Source: Mycobacterium heckeshornense
GTDB lineage: Bacteria; Actinomycetota; Actinomycetes; Mycobacteriales; Mycobacteriaceae
Assembly (NCBI RefSeq): GCF_016592155.1
Contig: NZ_AP024237.1
Coordinates: 3,844,001-3,908,000 of the forward strand
Length of the DNA stretch: 64,000 nucleotides
Direction: 5' to 3'
Positions within the stretch are counted from its first letter, which is position 1. Each line of letters opens with the position of its first letter. Both the position numbers and the translations under genes were made by a program. Shown here one piece after another: positions 61,936 through 64,000 of this stretch. The notes under the pieces are model-generated. The model was not told the DNA's origin. It was given only the letters and a program-made list of their open reading frames with translations, and ran no database searches.

Positions 61936-63105
61936 CTAGAAGGCCGCGGCCTGCTCGACGATGTTGACCATCACCCGCAACCCGATCGGCAGGGCCCGCT
62001 CGTCGAGATCGAACGTCGGCTGGTGCAGATCGAGCTGGCGTCCGCGGCCGGACCACACACCGAGTCGCGCCATCGCCCCGGGCACTTCTTCGAGATACCA
62101 GGAGAAATCTTCGCCACCGCCGGACTGGCGGGTATCGGCCAGCACATCGGGGCCGAGGGCTTCGATGGCGTGGGTGAGGATCCGCGTGGAAATCTCCTCG
62201 TTAACCACCGGCGGCACCCCGCGGTGGTATTGCAGCGTGTGGTCGACACCCAGCGGCGACAGCAGCGCCGACACCGCCTGGCGGATAAGGCCCTCCAGGC
62301 TTTGCCAGGTTTCCCGGCTCGCCGTGCGGACAGTGCCGGCCAGCACGCCGGTCTGCGGGATCGCGTTAGCTGCCATCCCGGCGTTGACCGCACCCCACAC
62401 CAAGACGGTGCTCTTGCGCGGGTCGATGCGCCGCGACAACACCCCTGGCAGCCCGGTGATCAGCGTGCCCAGCCCGTAAACCAGGTCGGCGGTCAGATGC
62501 GGCCGCGACGTGTGCCCTCCCGGCGAGTACAGCGTGATTTCCATCGAGTCGGCGGCCGACGTGATCGGGCCCGGCTTGACCGCCACTTTGCCGACCGCGA
62601 GTCGAGGATCGCAGTGCAGTGCGAAAATCCGCGAGACGCCGCTCAGCACGCCGGCCGCGATGGCGTCGATCGCCCCGCCGGGCATCAGCTCTTCGGCGGG
62701 CTGGAAGATCAGGCGCACGCCGACCGGCAGTTCGGGTGCCGACGCCAGGGCCAGCGCGGTGCCGAGCAGGATTGCGGTGTGGGCGTCGTGGCCACAGGCG
62801 TGCGCGACGTTGGGCATGGTCGACGAATAAGGTGCGCCGGTGCGCTCGGCCATCGGCAGCGCGTCCATATCGGCGCGCAACGCGATCCTGGGCTCATGCT
62901 CGGGACCGAAGTCGCAGGTCAAACCCGTCCCCCCGGGCAGCACCTTGGGGTTGAGCCCGGCGTCGGCCAACCGCTCGGCGACGAATTGTGTGGTCGCATA
63001 CTCCTGGCGGCCCAGTTCCGGGTAGCGGTGGATATGACGCCGCCATTCGATGAGGTCGTGATGGTGGGCGGCCAGCCAGGACTCGGCGCTGTCTACCAGA
63101 CTCAT
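61936..63105 (-). CDS. amiA1: M20D-family amidohydrolase AmiA1
   Basis: 389-residue metallo-amidohydrolase of the N-acyl-amino-acid hydrolase type. Metal-binding parts: ALRADMDALPMAE, HACGHDAHTAILLG, and AEELMPGGA with the catalytic Glu; SGGGEDFSWYLEEVPG is the C-terminal metal site. It overlaps amiB1 by 4 bases and follows it in the same operon. Matches Rv3305c. Confidence 0.94.
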   Translation of the reverse strand: MSLVDSAESWLAAHHHDLIEWRRHIHRYPELGRQEYATTQFVAERLADAGLNPKVLPGGTGLTCDFGPEHEPRIALRADMDALPMAERTGAPYSSTMPNVAHACGHDAHTAILLGTALALASAPELPVGVRLIFQPAEELMPGGAIDAIAAGVLSGVSRIFALHCDPRLAVGKVAVKPGPITSAADSMEITLYSPGGHTSRPHLTADLVYGLGTLITGLPGVLSRRIDPRKSTVLVWGAVNAGMAANAIPQTGVLAGTVRTASRETWQSLEGLIRQAVSALLSPLGVDHTLQYHRGVPPVVNEEISTRILTHAIEALGPDVLADTRQSGGGEDFSWYLEEVPGAMARLGVWSGRGRQLDLHQPTFDLDERALPIGLRVMVNIVEQAAAF

Positions 63106-64000
63106 GACGCCGCCCGCTGATCACGTGCCGCCAGCACCCGTTCCCGCTCTGCGCTGGTCTCGGCAAGGCGAACCACGGTGCGCGCCAGGATAATTGCACC
63201 TTCGACCACAGCACGATCAGCGCTGGGGCTGACCGCGGCGGCGGCGAAAGCGGGCTGGTGCACGGTGGCGCCGCCGGCGTCGATCCGAATCACCGGGTGG
63301 ATGCCGGGCAGCACCTGGGTCACGTTGCCCATGTCGGTGCTGCCCATCGGCAGCTTCGCCTCCACCTCGGCCGCGACAGGTTCGCGGCCGAGCCGGCGCA
63401 TCTCCTGCCGGCATGTGTCGGCCAGCCATGGATCAGGCTTTAGCTCCGCGTAGGCCGGCGCGGAATCGTCGATGTCGTATTCGCATCCGGTCGCCAGCGC
63501 GCCCGCGGCAAAGCAGGAGAACACCCTGCCCTGCAGCTCGCTCAGCGACTCGGAGTCCGGTGCCCGCATCGCATACCGCAGGGCCGCCCGCCCGGGAATG
63601 ACGTTGACGGCCTGTCCGCCGTCGGTGACGATGCCGTGCACCAGCTGTCCCGGCGCCAACTGCTGGCGCAGCAGCCCGATGGCCACCTGCGCGACGGTCA
63701 GCGCGTCCGCGGCGTTCACACCTTGATGTGGTGCGACCGCCGCATGCGATTCCCGGCCACGGTAGTGCACGCTGACCTCCGACAATGCCAGCGACCGGGT
63801 GGCGGCGATGTCCGTCGGTCCCGGATGCAACATCACCGCCGCCGCGACGTCGTCGAATGTGCCCGCGCGCAGCATCAAGGCCTTACCGCCGCCGGCCTCC
63901 TCGGCCGGGGTGCCCAGCAGCGCGACCGTCAGGCCCAGGTCGTCGGCCACGTCGGCCAGCGCCAGCGCGGTGCCCACAGCGGATGCGGCGATGATGTTGT
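63102..64000 (-). CDS. amiB1: M20D-family amidohydrolase AmiB1 (5' end beyond window)
   Basis: The C-terminal 299 codons of a second amidohydrolase, continuing past the window edge; the ATG at 63977 is internal because residues NIIAASAV precede it in frame. Recognisable parts are LLGTPAEEAGGGKALML, with the catalytic Glu pair, and VHYRGRESHAAVAPHQGVNA, the dimerisation domain. The metal-site His segment GSTDMGNVTQVLPGIHP is near the C-terminus. It pairs with amiA1, as Rv3306c does. Confidence 0.93.
   Translation of the reverse strand, partial: NIIAASAVGTALALADVADDLGLTVALLGTPAEEAGGGKALMLRAGTFDDVAAAVMLHPGPTDIAATRSLALSEVSVHYRGRESHAAVAPHQGVNAADALTVAQVAIGLLRQQLAPGQLVHGIVTDGGQAVNVIPGRAALRYAMRAPDSESLSELQGRVFSCFAAGALATGCEYDIDDSAPAYAELKPDPWLADTCRQEMRRLGREPVAAEVEAKLPMGSTDMGNVTQVLPGIHPVIRIDAGGATVHQPAFAAAAVSPSADRAVVEGAIILARTVVRLAETSAERERVLAARDQRAAS

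Overview
The window is chromosomal DNA from a slow-growing, non-tuberculous Mycobacterium; the species cannot be fixed from sequence alone. The evidence is high GC, frequent GTG starts, ATGA/GTGA-coupled operons, PE/PPE genes including an adjacent PE/PPE-SVP pair (a slow-grower trait), and a right half whose gene order matches, as I recall it, M. tuberculosis H37Rv Rv3271c-Rv3306c (fadE25, purE-purK, birA, accD5-accE5-maf-sseA, accA3, sigF-rsbW, lat-lrpA-pcd, lhr-nei, lpqC, glpD2, lpdA, amiA1, amiB1). H37Rv comparisons throughout are from memory.

Layout. 1-5843 is one run of five genes, each overlapping the next by 4 bases: a FecB-type binding protein (cut by the window edge), a FecCD permease, an ABC ATPase fused to a FhuF-like 2Fe-2S siderophore reductase, a small His/Cys-rich protein of unknown function, and a PPE-PPW protein. 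This looks like a complete metallophore import and iron-release system with its own PPE protein, and it is the best candidate for an undescribed system here. 5851-9344 carries a CDF-like membrane protein, a TIGR00027-type methyltransferase and a CoA-transferase.

9340-22290 is an accessory island between the CoA-transferase and fadE25. It holds two IS1634-like elements, one with a 6-bp target duplication that includes the CoA-transferase stop codon and one with an 82-bp duplication. It also holds a folE-queD pterin/deazaguanine pair, a divergent NarL-type two-component system, a PE/PPE-SVP pair, a decayed tyrosine recombinase and an MFS transporter.

22537-33288 is core metabolism: beta-oxidation, purine synthesis, biotin ligation, and the acyl-CoA carboxylase subunits AccD5, AccE5 and AccA3, with BirA next door. 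33479-37324 is a SigF stress module: a STAS protein, sigF, rsbW, and then a plus-strand block of small stress or membrane proteins, two of them behind SigF-like promoters, with usfY in the opposite orientation to H37Rv. 37474-42083 is the lysine catabolic cluster (lat, lrpA, a 2-oxoadipate dioxygenase, pcd). It is followed by a large HPII-type catalase, a PhoU-like protein and tandem TetR paralogues that share an identical 173-bp segment.

47197-64000 carries DNA repair (lhr, nei), a DUF732 secreted protein, a PstS3-like lipoprotein followed by an orphan PPE, lpqC, a MarR regulator, a pseudouridine synthase, glpD2, lpdA and two M20 amidohydrolases, the last cut by the window end. I found no tRNA, rRNA or CRISPR array.
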